Source of the DNA: Cladopsammia gracilis
Lineage: Eukaryota > Cnidaria > Anthozoa > Scleractinia > Dendrophylliidae
Direction: 5' to 3'
Length of the DNA: 64,000 bases
Assembly (NCBI GenBank): GCA_022457155.1
Contig: JAJGOT010000030.1
Coordinates: 2,216,001 to 2,280,000, forward strand
Part shown: positions 31,901-46,900 of the stretch, piece after piece
Numbering within the stretch: the first letter of the stretch is position 1
Layout of the letters: every line of letters starts with the position of its first letter
Position numbers and translations under genes: made by a program
Notes under the pieces: model-generated
The model's input: only the letters and a program-made list of their open reading frames with translations
What the model was told of the DNA's origin: nothing
Database searches by the model: none

Positions 31901-34900
31901 GTATTTTTCGCCCCAAGTCTAATTACAATTTATTACAATTCTCTTATTTTAATTTCATTGCGATTTTGGCGCGAGATCCCAGCAAATTTCTTGTCTTATG
32001 GGATTCCCTTTTTACGTTAATTTAAGTAATTTTTAATGCCTAAAGAACCGCTAATAAAATAAATGGCTTAGTTAATATCTTATTTTAATAAGCTTTAAAA
32101 AGTACTAAAGGTCTGGTTCATTCTGATTAAATACAACCTCTGCACTCCGAACTTTAACAACCAGACTGTCACAGTAATCCCTGTCACCCCTATGGAAACT
32201 GACCACTCCATCAGAAATAAGCCCAACTACTGAAGCAAACGCATGCATGTAATAAATACAATTGCTCATCAATATCCCTCTTCATGCATGGACCACTAGG
32301 GAAGTGGGCGAGACGAGAGATCGTTCGTAAGGAGCTTAACATAGAAAAGGTTACCATGTAACATGAACTAAGGTAGATTCTGTATTGGGTGAAGAAAATC
32401 TCAATCAAAGTGAAATTCAGTTTAATTTCCATTACTATGAAACTATTTTGGATGCGTTTTTACTTCTAAAATTGGACGAAGAGGAATGCTTGTGGAATAT
32501 CAACGTTGCTATTTCCTAAACCTACAAAGCCTGGTGGAGCTCAGCCACAAATCTCAACTCTTTCTTTTCGCAGCTATCGCCGGCCCAACAACATGTAACC
32601 TTTAAAAAAAATTGTTTGTCTCGACAAAAATGGCACGCTTCAGTATTAAAACCTGGTCGGCTTAGAAACTTCGCTTTGTAATTTGTTATTACCACAGACA
32701 AACCCAATATTTTATAGTTTTTTTTATTCGCTTGAGAGAGAGCAATGAAAATTTCTGGACTTTATTCAAAACAGATCAAAACAACTACGGCAGCTAGAAC
32801 CGTTCGCGTACTACATGACCTAGCTTGACCTTGAGAGCATTGAAAGGACACCTTTCGCAGAAGAGAAAAAAAAATGTGACAACTTTTGGGTTGATTCCGC
32901 AACAATCAGCATCTCAGGTGTACCGGAGAAGAACCTTCGTCCATGCTCAGCTCATTAACATATGTTGAATGCAACTTCTAGACATTGAGCTACTGACATG
33001 TACTGAGGCGTAAAATTTCAGAATCTTGGAAATAACCGAAATAAAATCAAGACAAATATGCTATTTAAACAAAATTGAGATCTTTTGAAGTACACAGCAC
33101 GGCAGAATTGAAGTATTTTGCCTGATTCTAGGGCGATAGCGTGAATTTGATTGATGTCTCCCCGACGTTTTTGCCCGCGTGACATATCTCGCGACATAGC
33201 CCCTTTAAATTTAATATATAGGAAACCATATTTGACTCGTTTATTCTTCTAAAAATAAATGAAGGGAAATGCTTCCAATGTTGTCGTATCACTAAACCTA
33301 CAAACGCTGGTGGAGTTCAGCCACTGATTTCATCTCAATACTAAGTCACATGGGGAAGCAATGATATTCATTACCCACGCGACTGTCACTGAAGAAATGT
33401 TTCATCAATTTCACGTCTAAAAGAAAACATATTTAAAGAATGAGAGGTTTTAATGTTTGAAGCGTCGCCTTTTATAGAATTTAGTCTGTAGAAAGTGTGG
33501 AAAGGTCTTAGCGTGATTCAGTGTCTCGTGTCTTTTTTTTTAGCCTTTGCATATTTGATATTTGATCTCTTTACGGCTGCCTATTGATTACATCATTGTT
33601 ACAGATATCATTCTGATGTTGGCGCTTCTATTTTTAACAAATTTCTGTTAACAAACTTCCGGTTAACAAGCTCCCTGTGAACCCGTCGATAGCATAGTGT
33701 CTAGGCGCACATGTGCAGTATACACAAAAATGTAAAAGAAAAGTAAATAGACAAAGGAAGGTGCTTGGAAATGTCTTATTTTTCAAACCGTAAGGGAGCC
33801 ATTAATTTCACTTCTTTGTTTTGACAGCTTTAGCCAACCAAACAACGTGTAACTGGTGCTACGGAATCGAGGGCTTAATCCCGTGTAACAGTATTGAGTT
33901 GCCTTGTTCTATAATCCCAAACTCATTCCCAAACCTTGGTACAACTCACTGTTACACAGCTGTAGGAAGATTAAAGTATCGTGGATTAGAGCATATTCAG
34001 AGTGTGCAATTAAAGGGATGCATCAACTGCACAGGTAAGAAACTCTAAATGATGTGAACTTTATAAACGGATTTTTTTTTTCTGTTAAAAGCCAAATGAC
34101 GAAATAAGGGTCTAAACAAACATTAACTGCAAGTTTACTTTGGAAACGCAAGACAACGTACGCAGAACCATTCAATAAACATTGCGACGACTTTTGAAAA
34201 AGCACTGACAACTTTCTAGGCGTTTGAACATTATCCGTACCGCGCGTTGTTGTTCTCAGTTAGATGCGTCTCTTTGTTCTTCCGGACTTGGGAGATCTGC
34301 TGCCATTTTGGATGCCATTTTCCAGTGATATTTTTTTCTTTTTCAAAAATTTTCTAATGGTTAAAGTATTGACTGTTTACCTTTTATCGAGAGAATTTAT
34401 TTTGCTTTGTAAAAATGTATGTTAATCGTAAGTAAACTTCCGTTTGATTGCTTCGAAAAGTATTAGTCGAGGTGACACAATATGTATTCAACACAAAATA
34501 TCAGTAAAGGAGACGGTTCTGGGAATAACTGTTCCTGAAACATGTTTCATTTCACCCTCCTTATGTTTGTAATAGAGTGCAAATACTGCAAAAAATTGCA
34601 TTTTTTCTTCTTTTTGCAGATAAGGCAGCAGCATGCGAGGCCTTAAATTCCTCCCTCCCTGCGCTAAACCTAAACGCCACATTACTGGATTGTGATATTA
34701 CCTGCTGTACTGGCAACAATTGTAACAATCAGAACTTTGGTAATACATTCATGACTACCGTTACGAATATAGAACACTGCTTGTACTGCTCGAAGCAGTA
34801 TTTACTGTAGTTAGTATAGTTGGTGTAGTTGGTGTTGCTGGTGTAGTTGGTGTAGTTACTGTAGTTAACAGAACTTTACTGTCATTCGTACAATACCTGG

Positions 34901-37900
34901 GCATACTACTCCATCAGCTATTAGCCCAACAACTGGGGCACATGGTAATATACTTACACATGTAACAAGGAATTCCAATTTTCAAATGAGTATAACTAAC
35001 TTATGCAAGCCAATTTTAAATTGAATTCTCTATTTAACTACAAGAATGATTCTCCTGACACGTTTAGCTGGTTGTCTTTTATTGTGTTTGTGAAAAATCT
35101 ACATCAAGATGTTTTCAATGTTAGACTGTAGAATGGCTTATGGAGAGGTTGTGAGGTACAAGGGTCCGTTGGTGAGATTGTCTTTTGTCAGCTTAACATG
35201 AGATTCTGGTTTGGGTGAAGCATTTCTCAATGTTCATTTTCCGTAAGTAAGAAAGCGTCTTTGATGCGCTACACTTCTAAAATTAGACGAAGTAAATGCT
35301 TTAAATGTTGTAATTTCCTAAACCTACAAAGGCTGGTGGAGCTCAGCCACTAATGTCATGTCAATACTAAGTTGCATTATGTGGGGAAGCAATGATATTC
35401 ATAACCCACGCGGCTGTCACTGAAGGCCTTTATTATCTTGTCTCATTTTCTTCGGCCAATGTTTCATCAATTTCACGTCTAAAAGAAAACATATTTTAAG
35501 ATTGATAGGTTGTAATGTTTAAAGTGTCGGCGTCTTAGCGTGATTCAGGTCTTGTGCTATTTCTTTTAACCTTTGTGAATTTCAAACTTGATCTCTTTAC
35601 GGCTGCCTGTTGATGATTGTTACAGATATCATTCTGATTTTGGTGCTTCTATTGTTAACAAATTTCTGTTAACAAACTTCCGGTTAACAAGCTCCCTGTG
35701 AACCCGTCGATGGCATAGTTTCTACACGCACATGTGCAGTATACACAAAAATGTAAAAGAAAAGTAAATAGACAAAGGAAGATGATTGGAAATGTCTTAT
35801 TTTTCAAACCGTAAGGGAGCCATTAATTTCACTTCTTTGTTTTAACAGCTTTAGCCAACCAAACAACGTGTAACTGGTGCTACGGAATCCAGGGCTTAAT
35901 CCCGTGTAACAGTGTTGAGTTGCCTTGTTCTATAATCGCAAACTCGTTCCCAAACCTTGGTACAACTCACTGTTACACAGGTGTAGGAAGATTAAAGTAT
36001 CGTGGATTAGAGCATATTCAGAGTGTGCAATTAAAGGGATGCATCAACTGCACAGGTAAGAAACTCTAAATGATGTGAACTTAATAAACGGATTTTTTTG
36101 CTGTTAAACGTCAAATGACGAAATAAGGGTCTAAACAAACATTAACTTCAAGTTTACTTTGGAAAGGCAAGACAACGTACGCAGAACCATTCAATAAACA
36201 TTGCGACGCCTTTTGAAAAAGGACTGACAACTTTCTAGGCGTTTGAACATTATCCGTACCGCGCGTTGTTGTTCTCAGTTGGATGCGTCTCTTTGTTCTT
36301 TCGGACTTGGGAGATCTGCTGCATTTTGGGTGCCATTTTCCCGTGATATTTTTTTTCTTTTTCAAACATTTTCTAATGGTCAAAGTATTGACTGTTTATC
36401 TTTTATCGGGAGAACTTATTTTGCTTTGTAAAAATGCATGTTAATTGTAAGTAAACTTCCGTTTGATTGCTTCGAAAAGTATTAGTCGAGGTGACACAAT
36501 ATGTATTCAACACAAAATGTCAGTAAAGGAGACGGTTCTGGGAATAACTGTTTCTGAAACATGTTTCATTTCACCCTCCTTATGTTTGTAATAGAGTGCA
36601 AATACTGCAAAAAATTACATTTTTTTCTTCTTTTTGCAGATAAGGCAGCAGCATGTGAGGCCTTAAATTCCTCCCTCCCTGCGCTAAACGTAAACGCCAC
36701 ATTACTGGATTGTGATATTACCTGCTGTACTGGCAACAATTGTAACAATCAGAACTTTGGTAATACATTCATGACTACCGTCACGAATATAGAACACTGC
36801 TTGTACTGCTCTAAGCAGTATTTACTGTAGTTAGTATAGTCGGTGTAGTTGGTGTAGCTGGTGTAGTTGGTGTAGTTACTGTAGTTAACAGAACTTTACT
36901 GTCATTCGTACAATACCTGGGCATACTACTCCATCAGCTATTAGCCCAACAACTGGGGCACATGGTAATATACTTACACATGTAACAAGGAATGCAAACT
37001 TTCATATGAGTATATTAACTAACTTATGCAAGCCAATTTTAAATTGAATTCTCTATTTAACTACAAGAATGATTCTCCTGACACGTTTAGCTGGTTGTCT
37101 TTTATTGTGTTTGTGAAAAATCTACATCAAGATGTTTTCAATGTTAGACTGTTCAATGGATTATGGAGAGGTTGGGAGGTACAAGGGTCCGTTGGTGACA
37201 TTGTTTTTTTGTCAGCTAAACATGAGATTCTGGTTTGGGCGAAGCATTTCTCAATGTTCATTTTCCGTAAGTAAGAAAGCGTCTTTGATGCGCTACACTT
37301 CTAAAATTAGACGAAGTAAATGCTTTAAATGTTGTAATTTCCTAAACCTACAAAGGCTGGTCGAGCTCAGCCACTAATGTCACTAACGTCATGTCTATAC
37401 TAAGTTGCATTATGTGGGGAAGCAATGATATTCATAACCCACGCGGCTGTCACTGAAGGCCTTTATTGACTTGTCTCATCTTCTTCGGCCAATGTTTCAT
37501 CAATTTCACGTCTAAAAGAAAACATATTTAAAGATTGATAGGTTGTAATGTTTAAAGTGTCGGCTTTTACACAATTTAGTCTGTAGAAAGTGTGGAAGGG
37601 TCTTAGCGTGATTCAGGTCTCGTACTATTTCTTTTAACCTTTGTGAATTTGAAATTTGATCTCTTTACGGCTGCCTGATGATGATTGTTACAGATATCAT
37701 TCTGATACATACATACATACATACATAAACTTTATTAAAGTGTCAAGGTATTTAGCTAAAAGCTAATTGTGGACACTATGATTTTGGTGCTTCTATTGTT
37801 ACCAATTTTTATGTTAACAAACTTCCGGTTAACAAGCTCCCTGTGAACCCGTCGATAGCATAGTGTCTAGGCGCACATGTGCAGTATACACAAAAATGTA

Positions 37901-40900
37901 AAAGAAAAGTAAATAGACAAAGGAAGATGCTTGGAAATGTCTAATTTTTCAAACCGTAAGGGAGCCATTAATTTCACTTCTTTGTTTGAACAGCTTTAGC
38001 CAACCAAACAACGTGTAACCGGTGCTTTGGAATCGAGGGCTTAATCCCGTGTAACAGTATTGAGTTGCCTTGTTCTATAATCCCAAACTCGTTCCCAAAC
38101 GCTGGTACAACTCACTGTTACACAGCTGTAGGCAGATTAAAGTATCGTGGATTAGAGCCTATTCAGAGTGTGCAATTAAAGGGATGCATCAACTGCACAG
38201 GTAAGAAACTCTAAATGATGTGAACTTAAGAAACGGATTTTTTGCTGTTAAGCGTCAAATGACGAAATAAGGGTCTAAACAAACGTTAGCTTCACCGTTA
38301 AGGATCCGTTGGATAAAAGGTTAACCGTACCTAGCTGTCAAAATGCTAATTGTTGTACCGTCACTAATCAATGGTTATCAATGGTAATCAATGGTATCCC
38401 TCAATAGAGAAAAAGAAACTTTATAGGCTTTTGAACATTAGCCGTTTGTACCTCGCGTTGTTGTTCTCAGATAAATGATTTTCTTTGTTCTTTCGGATAT
38501 CGGGGATCTGCTACTGTATTGACGCCGTATTGTAAATGTATTTCTTTTTCTTTTTTTTTTAAAGGAAAAGACCTTGACTGTGTATCTTTTATCGAGAGAA
38601 GGGTGTTTGCATTGTAGACAAGATTATCGTCAATCAACTTTCGTTTGATTGCTACGTAACGTATTAGTCTGGTCGGGGTAACAGACTTGTATTCAATACA
38701 AAAATAATGTCAGTAAAAATACTTCTGGTAATAACTGTTGCTGAAACGTGTTACGTTCATTACAACATACATACATACATACATACATACTTTATTGAGA
38801 CTCCCTTCGACAGGGCTTTTCCGTCACAATGTTATCTACTACACGTACTTGTACATATTAATACTTTTTTTTCTAATACACTGCAAATATTGCAAAAACT
38901 TACATGTTTTTTGTTTCTTTTTACTGCAGACAAGGCAGCAGCATGTGAAGCCTTAAATTCCTCCCTCCATGCGCTAAACATAGTAAACGCCACATTACTG
39001 GATTGTAATATTACCTGCTGTACTGGCAACAAATGTAACAATCAGAACTTTACTGTCATTCCTACAATACCTGGGCATACTACTCCATCAGCTATTAGCC
39101 CAACCACTGGGGCACATGGTAATATACTTAGACATGTAACAAGAAATACAAACTTTCACATGAGTATAACTAAACTCATGCAGGCAAATTTAAAATTGAA
39201 TGATCTATTTAAGAACAAGGATGATTCTCCTGACACGTTTAGCTGGTTGTCTTTTTGTTTTTTGTGAAAAATCTACATTAAGATGTTTTAAATGTTAGAC
39301 TACTGAATGCGTAATGGGGAAGTTGGGAGGTGCAAGGGTCTGTTGGTGAGATTGTCTTTTGTCAGCTTAACATGAGAAAGCCACCATGTTTGGTACATTC
39401 TTGTATTTGTATAGTATCTCTTGGAATAAAATTCAGTTTAAATTTAATATATAGGAAACCCTATTTGACTCATTTTTTCTTCTAAAAATAGACATATGGA
39501 AATGCTTCCAATGTTGTTATATCCCTTAACCTAGAAATGATGTTGGAGCTCAGACACTAATGTCACTTCTTTGTTTTCACAGCTGGCAGCCCAACATGTA
39601 ATTTTTGTAGCGGAGATGACGTCGAGACGTGTAACGATCAGCAGGTTATCGTACCTTGTTCTTTTAAAACATTTCCCAACGTTGGTAAAACTCACTGTTA
39701 CACAGCTGCAGGAAGATACAAGTTTTACGGATCTCAGGTTATTCACACGGGCATTGCACGTGGGTGTATCAACTGCACAGGTTAGAAAATGTTATCTTCG
39801 TTACTTTATCAAGCGCATGACATTCGTTGCAAGTACTGATAAGTAACCTGGGGATTCGCGGATCCTATGAATCAGCCCAATAATTATCCATGCATGCATG
39901 TGCGTTTCTACAATTTTGAATATGCCATTAATATGTTGAAACAGTCTTTCAATGTTGAGTCAGTTATGTTATTTTGTGACATGGGCGATCATAAACGTTC
40001 AATATAGTGCGTTTTAAGAGATGAGCACGTAATATCCACATCGTAGTTGATATGATATCACATAAAAGCAGAATCTTTGATTGCTCAACAAAACATCATT
40101 GTCATAGCTCAATTATTATTGGAGTCATATTGAAATACTGTTGTTATCATTGCTGTAATACAGACAAAGCAGCAGCTTGTGCAGACCTTACCTCCGCCTT
40201 TAATGCTCAGCCTCAAAACTGGACCTTGCTGGACTGTAATATTGAGTGCTGTACGGGCGACAACTGTAACAACCAGACTGTCACTGTCATTCCTACAACC
40301 CCTGTGTATACCACTCCTTCAGATATAAGCCCAACCACTGAGGCAAATGGTAATGTATGAAAACGTAACACTGTTGCTTATAAATAGCCCTCTTCATGTA
40401 TGACCCATTAGAGAATTAGGTGAGGTCCTATTGGAGAGATCATTCCTTATCAGCTTAACATTGAAAAGGTTGCCTTGAATGTTAGATTCTGGTTTGGTGA
40501 AGTATTTCTCAATGTTCCATTATGTATAAGTATCAAGTACGAAAGCGTCTTTGATGCGCTATCACTTGTATAATTAGACGAAGGAAAATGCTTTAAATGT
40601 TGTTCCCAAACCTACAAATTAAGAAAGCTCGGCCACTGATGTTATCTCTATACGAAGTCACATGTGGGGAAGCAATGACTTCATAACGCACGCAGCTGTA
40701 AAATTAAGCGAAGGGAAATTCTTTAAATGTTGTTATTTCCTAAACCTACAATAATCTGTGCTGGAGCTCTGCCACTAATTTCATCTCTATACTAGGTCAC
40801 ACGGGGAAGCAATGATATTCACTACCCACGCGACAGTCACTTCATTATCATCTTGCTCATCTTATTCGGCCAATGCTTCATCAGTTTCACGTCTAAAAGA

Positions 40901-43900
40901 AAACATATTTAAAGAATGAGAGGTTTTAATGTTTGAAATGTCGTCTTTTACACAATTTAGTCTGTAGAAAGCGTGGAAAGGTCTTAGCGTAATTTAGGTC
41001 TCGTGCCATTTTTTTTAACCTTTAATACGAATTTGATATTTGATCTCTTTACGGCTGCCTGTTGATAATTGTTATAGATATCATTCTGATGTTGTCGCTG
41101 ATGTTTGTTTCTAACAAATTCCCGTTAACGAACTTCCGGTTAACAAGCTCCCTGTAAACCCGTCGATAGCATAGTGTCTACGCGCACATGTGCAGTATAA
41201 ACAAAAATATAAAAGAAAACTTAATAGAAAAAAAAATGCTTGAAAATGTCTTATTTTTCAAACTGTAAGGGAGCCACTAATTTCACTTCTTTGTTTGAAC
41301 AGCTTTAGCCAACCAAACAACGTGTAACTGGTGCTACGGAATCGAGGGCTTAATCCCGTGTAACAGTGTTGAGTTGCCTTGTTCTATAATCCCAAACTCG
41401 TTCCCAAACCTTGGTACAACTCACTGTTACACAGGTGTAGGACGATTAAAGTATCGTGGATTAGAGCATATTCAGAGTGTGCAATTAAAGGGATGCATCA
41501 ACTGCACAGGTAAGAAACTCTAAATGATGTGAACTTAACAAACGGAGTTTTTTGCTGTTTAACGTCAAATGACGAAATAAGGGTCTAAACAAACATTAGC
41601 TTCAAGTTTACTTTGGAAACGCAAGACAACGTACGCAGAACCATTCAATAAACATTGCGACGACTTTTGAAAAAGGACTGACAACTTTCTAGGCGTTTGA
41701 ACATTATCCGTACCGCGCGTTGTTGTTCTCAGTTAGATGCGTCTCTTTGTTCTTTCGGACTGGGGAGATCTGCTGCATTTTGGATGCCATTTTCCAGTGA
41801 TATTTTTTTCTTTTTTAAACATTTTCTAATAGTAAAAGTATTGACTGTTTATCTTTTATCGAGAGAACGTATTTTGCTTTGTAAAAATGCATGTTAATCG
41901 TAAGTAAACTTCCGTTTGATTGCTTCGAAAAGTATTAGTCGTAGTGACACAATATGTATTCAACACAAAATATCAGTAAAGGAGACGGTTCTGGGAATAA
42001 CTGTTCCTGAAACATGTTTCATTTCACCCTCCTTATGTTTGTAATACAGTGCAAATACTGCAAAAAAATTCATTTTTTCTTCTTTTTGCAGATAAGGCAG
42101 CAGCATGTGAGGCCTTAAATTCCTCCCTCCCTGCGCTAAACCTAAACGCCACATTACTGGATTGTGATATTACCTGCTGTACTGGCAACAATTGTAACAA
42201 TCAGAACTTTGGTAATACATCCATGACTACCGTCACGAATATAGAACACTGCTTGTACTGCTCTAAGCAGTATTTACTGTAGTTAGTATAGTTGGTGTAG
42301 TTGGTGTAGCTGGTGTAGTTGGTGTAGTTACTGTAGTTACCAGAACTTTACTGTCATTCGTACAATACCTGGGCATACTACTCCATAAGCTATTAGCTCA
42401 ACCAACCACTGGGGCACATGGTAATATACTTAGACATGTAACAAGAAATGCAAACTTACATATGAGTATAACTAACTCATGCAGGCAAATTTAACTACAA
42501 GAATGATTCTCCTGACACTTTTAGCTGGTTGTCTTTTATTGTGTTTGTGAAAAATCTACATCAAGATGTTTTCAATGTTAGACTGTTGAATGGCTTATGG
42601 AGAGGTTGGGAGGTACAAGGGTCCGTTGGTGAGATTATTTTTTGTCAGCTTAACATGAGATTCCGGTTTGGGTGAAGCATTTCTCGATGTTCATTTTCCG
42701 TAAGTAAGAAAGCGTCTTTGATGCGCTACACTTCTAAAATTAGACGAAGGAAATGCTTTAAATGTTGTAATTTCCCAAACCTACAAAGGCTGGTGGAGCT
42801 CAGCCACTAATGTCATGTCAATACTAAGTTGCATTATGTGGGGAAGCAATGATATTCATAACCCACGCGGCTGTCACTGAAGGCCTTTATTATCTTGTCT
42901 CATCTTCTTCGGCCAATGTTTCATCAATTTCACGTCTAAAAGAAAACATATTTAAAGATTGATAGGTTGTAATGTTTAAAGTGTCGGCGTCTTAGCGTGA
43001 TTCAGGTCTTGTGCTATTTCTTTTAACCTTTGTGAATTTCAAACTTGATCTCTTTACGGCTGCCTGTTGATGATTGTTACAGATATCATTCTGATTTTGG
43101 TGCTTCTATTGTTAACAAATTTCTGTTAACAAACTTCCGGTTAACAAGCTCCCTGTGAACCCGTCGATGGCATAGTTTCTACACGCACATGTGCAGTATA
43201 CACAAAAATGTAAAAGAAAAGTAAATAGACAAAGGAAGATGATTGGAAATGTCTTATTTTTCAAACCGTAAGGGAGCCATTAATTTCACTTCTTTGTTTT
43301 AACAGCTTTAGCCAACCAAACAACGTGTAACTGGTGCTACGGAATCCAGGGCTTAATCCCGTGTAACAGTGTTGAGTTGCCTTGTTCTATAATCGCAAAC
43401 TCGTTCCCAAACCTTGGTACAACTCACTGTTACACAGGTGTAGGAAGATTAAAGTATCGTGGATTAGAGCATATTCAGAGTGTGCAATTAAAGGGATGCA
43501 TCAACTGCACAGGTAAGAAACTCTAAATGATGTGAACTTAATAAACGGATTTTTTTGCTGTTAAACGTCAAATGACGAAATAAGGGTCTAAACAAACATT
43601 AACTTCAAGTTTACTTTGGAAAGGCAAGACAACGTACGCAGAACCATTCAATAAACATTGCGACGCCTTTTGAAAAAGGACTGACAACTTTCTAGGCGTT
43701 TGAACATTATCCGTACCGCGCGTTGTTGTTCTCAGTTGGATGCGTCTCTTTGTTCTTTCGGACTTGGGAGATCTGCTGCATTTTGGGTGCCATTTTCCCG
43801 TGATATTTTTTTTCTTTTTCAAAAATTTTCTAATGGTCAAAGTATTGACTGTTTATCTTTTATCGGGAGAACTTATTTTGCTTTGTAAAAATGCATGTTA

Positions 43901-46900
43901 ATTGTAAGTAAACTTCCGTTTGATTGCTTCGAAAAGTATTAGTCGAGGTGACACAATATGTATTCAACACAAAATGTCAGTAAAGGAGACGGTTCTGGGA
44001 ATAACTGTTTCTGAAACATGTTTCATTTCACCCTCCTTATGTTTGTAATAGAGTGCAAATACTGCAAAAAATTACATTTTTTTCTTCTTTTTGCAGATAA
44101 GGCAGGAGCATGTGAGGCCTTAAATTCCTCCCTCCCTGCGCTAAACGTAAACGCCACATTACTGGATTGTGATATTACCTGCTGTACTGGCAACAATTGT
44201 AACAATCAGAACTTTGGTAATACATTCATGACTACCGTCACGAATATAGAACACTGCTTGTACTGCTCTAAGCAGTATTTACTGTAGTTAGTATAGTTGG
44301 TGTAGTTGGTGTAGCTGGTGTAGTTGGTGTAGTTACTGTAGTTAACAGAACTTAACTGTCATTCGTACAATACCTGGGCATACTACTCCATCAGCTATTA
44401 GCCCAACAACTGGGGCACATGGTAATATACTTACACATGTAACAAGGAATGCAAACTTTCATATGAGTATATTAACTAACTTATGCAAGCCAATTTTAAA
44501 TTGAATTCTCTATTTAACTACAAGAATGATTCTCCTGACACGTTTAGCTGGTTGTCTTTTATTGTGTTTGTGAAAAATCTACATCAAGATGTTTTCAATG
44601 TTAGACTGTTCAATGGATTATGGAGAGGTTGGGAGGTACAAGGGTCCGTTGGTGACATTGTTTTTTTGTCAGCTAAACATGAGATTCTGGTTTGGGCGAA
44701 GCATTTCTCAATGTTCATTTTCCGTAAGTAAGAAAGCGTCTTTGATGCGCTACACTTCTAAAATTAGACGAAGTAAATGCTTTAAATGTTGTAATTTCCT
44801 AAACCTACAAAGGCTGGTCGAGCTCAGCCACTAATGTCACTAACGTCATGTCTATACTAAGTTGCATTATGTGGGGAAGCAATGATATTCATAACCCACG
44901 CGGCTGTCACTGAAGGCCTTTATTGACTTGTCTCATCTTCTTCGGCCAATGTTTCATCAATTTCACGTCTAAAAGAAAACATATTTAAAGATTGATAGGT
45001 TGTAATGTTTAAAGTGTCGGCTTTTACACAATTTAGTCTGTAGAAAGTGTGGAAGGGTCTTAGCGTGATTCAGGTCTCGTACTATTTCTTTTAACCTTTG
45101 TGAATTTGAAATTTGATCTCTTTACGGCTGCCTGATGATGATTGTTACAGATATCATTCTGATACATACATACATACATACATACATACATAAACTTTAT
45201 TAAAGTGTCAAGGTATTTAGCTAAAAGCTAATTGTGGACACTATGATTTTGGTGCTTCTATTGTTACCAATTTTTATGTTAACAAACTTCCGGTTAACAA
45301 GCTCCCTGTGAACCCGTCGATAGCATAGTGTCTAGGCGCACATGTGCAGTATACACAAAAATGTAAAAGAAAAGTAAATAGACAAAGGAAGATGCTTGGA
45401 AATGTCTAATTTTTCAAACCGTAAGGGAGCCATTAATTTCACTTCTTTGTTTGAACAGCTTTAGCCAACCAAACAACGTGTAACCGGTGCTTTGGAATCG
45501 AGGGCTTAATCCCGTGTAACAGTATTGAGTTGCCTTGTTCTATAATCCCAAACTCGTTCCCAAACGCTGGTACAACTCACTGTTACACAGCTGTAGGCAG
45601 ATTAAAGTATCGTGGATTAGAGCCTATTCAGAGTGTGCAATTAAAGGGATGCATCAACTGCACAGGTAAGAAACTCTAAATGATGTGAACTTAAGAAACG
45701 GATTTTTTGCTGTTAAGCGTCAAATGACGAAATAAGGGTCTAAACAAACGTTAGCTTCACCGTTAAGGATCCGTTGGATAAAAGGTTAACCGTACCTAGC
45801 TGTCAAAATGCTAATTGTTGTACCGTCACTAATCAATGGTTATCAATGGTAATCAATGGTATCCCTCAATAGAGAAAAAGAAACTTTATAGGCTTTTGAA
45901 CATTAGCCGTTTGTACCTCGCGTTGTTGTTCTCAGATAAATGATTTTCTTTGTTCTTTCGGATATCGGGGATCTGCTACTGTATTGACGCCGTATTGTAA
46001 ATGTATTTCTTTTTCTTTTTTTTTTAAAGGAAAAGACCTTGACTGTGTATCTTTTATCGAGAGAAGGGTGTTTGCATTGTAGACAAGATTATCGTCAATC
46101 AACTTTCGTTTGATTGCTACGTAACGTATTAGTCTGGTCGGGGTAACAGACTTGTATTCAATACAAAAATAATGTCAGTAAAAATACTTCTGGTAATAAC
46201 TGTTGCTGAAACGTGTTACGTTCATTACAACATACATACATACATACATACATACTTTATTGAGACTCCCTTCGACAGGGCTTTTCCGTCACAATGTTAT
46301 CTACTACACGTACTTGTACATATTAATACTTTTTTTTCTAATACACTGCAAATATTGCAAAAACTTACATGTTTTTTGTTTCTTTTTACTGCAGACAAGG
46401 CAGCAGCATGTGAAGCCTTAAATTCCTCCCTCCATGCGCTAAACATAGTAAACGCCACATTACTGGATTGTAATATTACCTGCTGTACTGGCAACAAATG
46501 TAACAATCAGAACTTTACTGTCATTCCTACAATACCTGGGCATACTACTCCATCAGCTATTAGCCCAACCACTGGGGCACATGGTAATATACTTAGACAT
46601 GTAACAAGAAATACAAACTTTCACATGAGTATAACTAAACTCATGCAGGCAAATTTAAAATTGAATGATCTATTTAAGAACAAGGATGATTCTCCTGACA
46701 CGTTTAGCTGGTTGTCTTTTTGTTTTTTGTGAAAAATCTACATTAAGATGTTTTAAATGTTAGACTACTGAATGCGTAATGGGGAAGTTGGGAGGTGCAA
46801 GGGTCTGTTGGTGAGATTGTCTTTTGTCAGCTTAACATGAGAAAGCCACCATGTTTGGTACATTCTTGTATTTGTATAGTATCTCTTGGAATAAAATTCA

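Larger units (their letters stand above)
35492..42948 (+). repeat. 7.46-kb tandem duplication, copy 1 (domains 4-7)
   Basis: From about 35492 the sequence is almost identical to the block beginning at about 42949, with an offset of 7457 bp that becomes 7465 after a (CATA)n tract. It contains exon pairs 4-7 and all their introns. Confidence 0.9.

Noticed and set aside
36561..36830. Frames beginning upstream of exon B (such as those starting MFHFTLLMF or MQILQK) as small secreted proteins
   Set aside because: The apparent hydrophobic leader is the T-rich polypyrimidine tract of the intron; the exon starts after tttttgcag.
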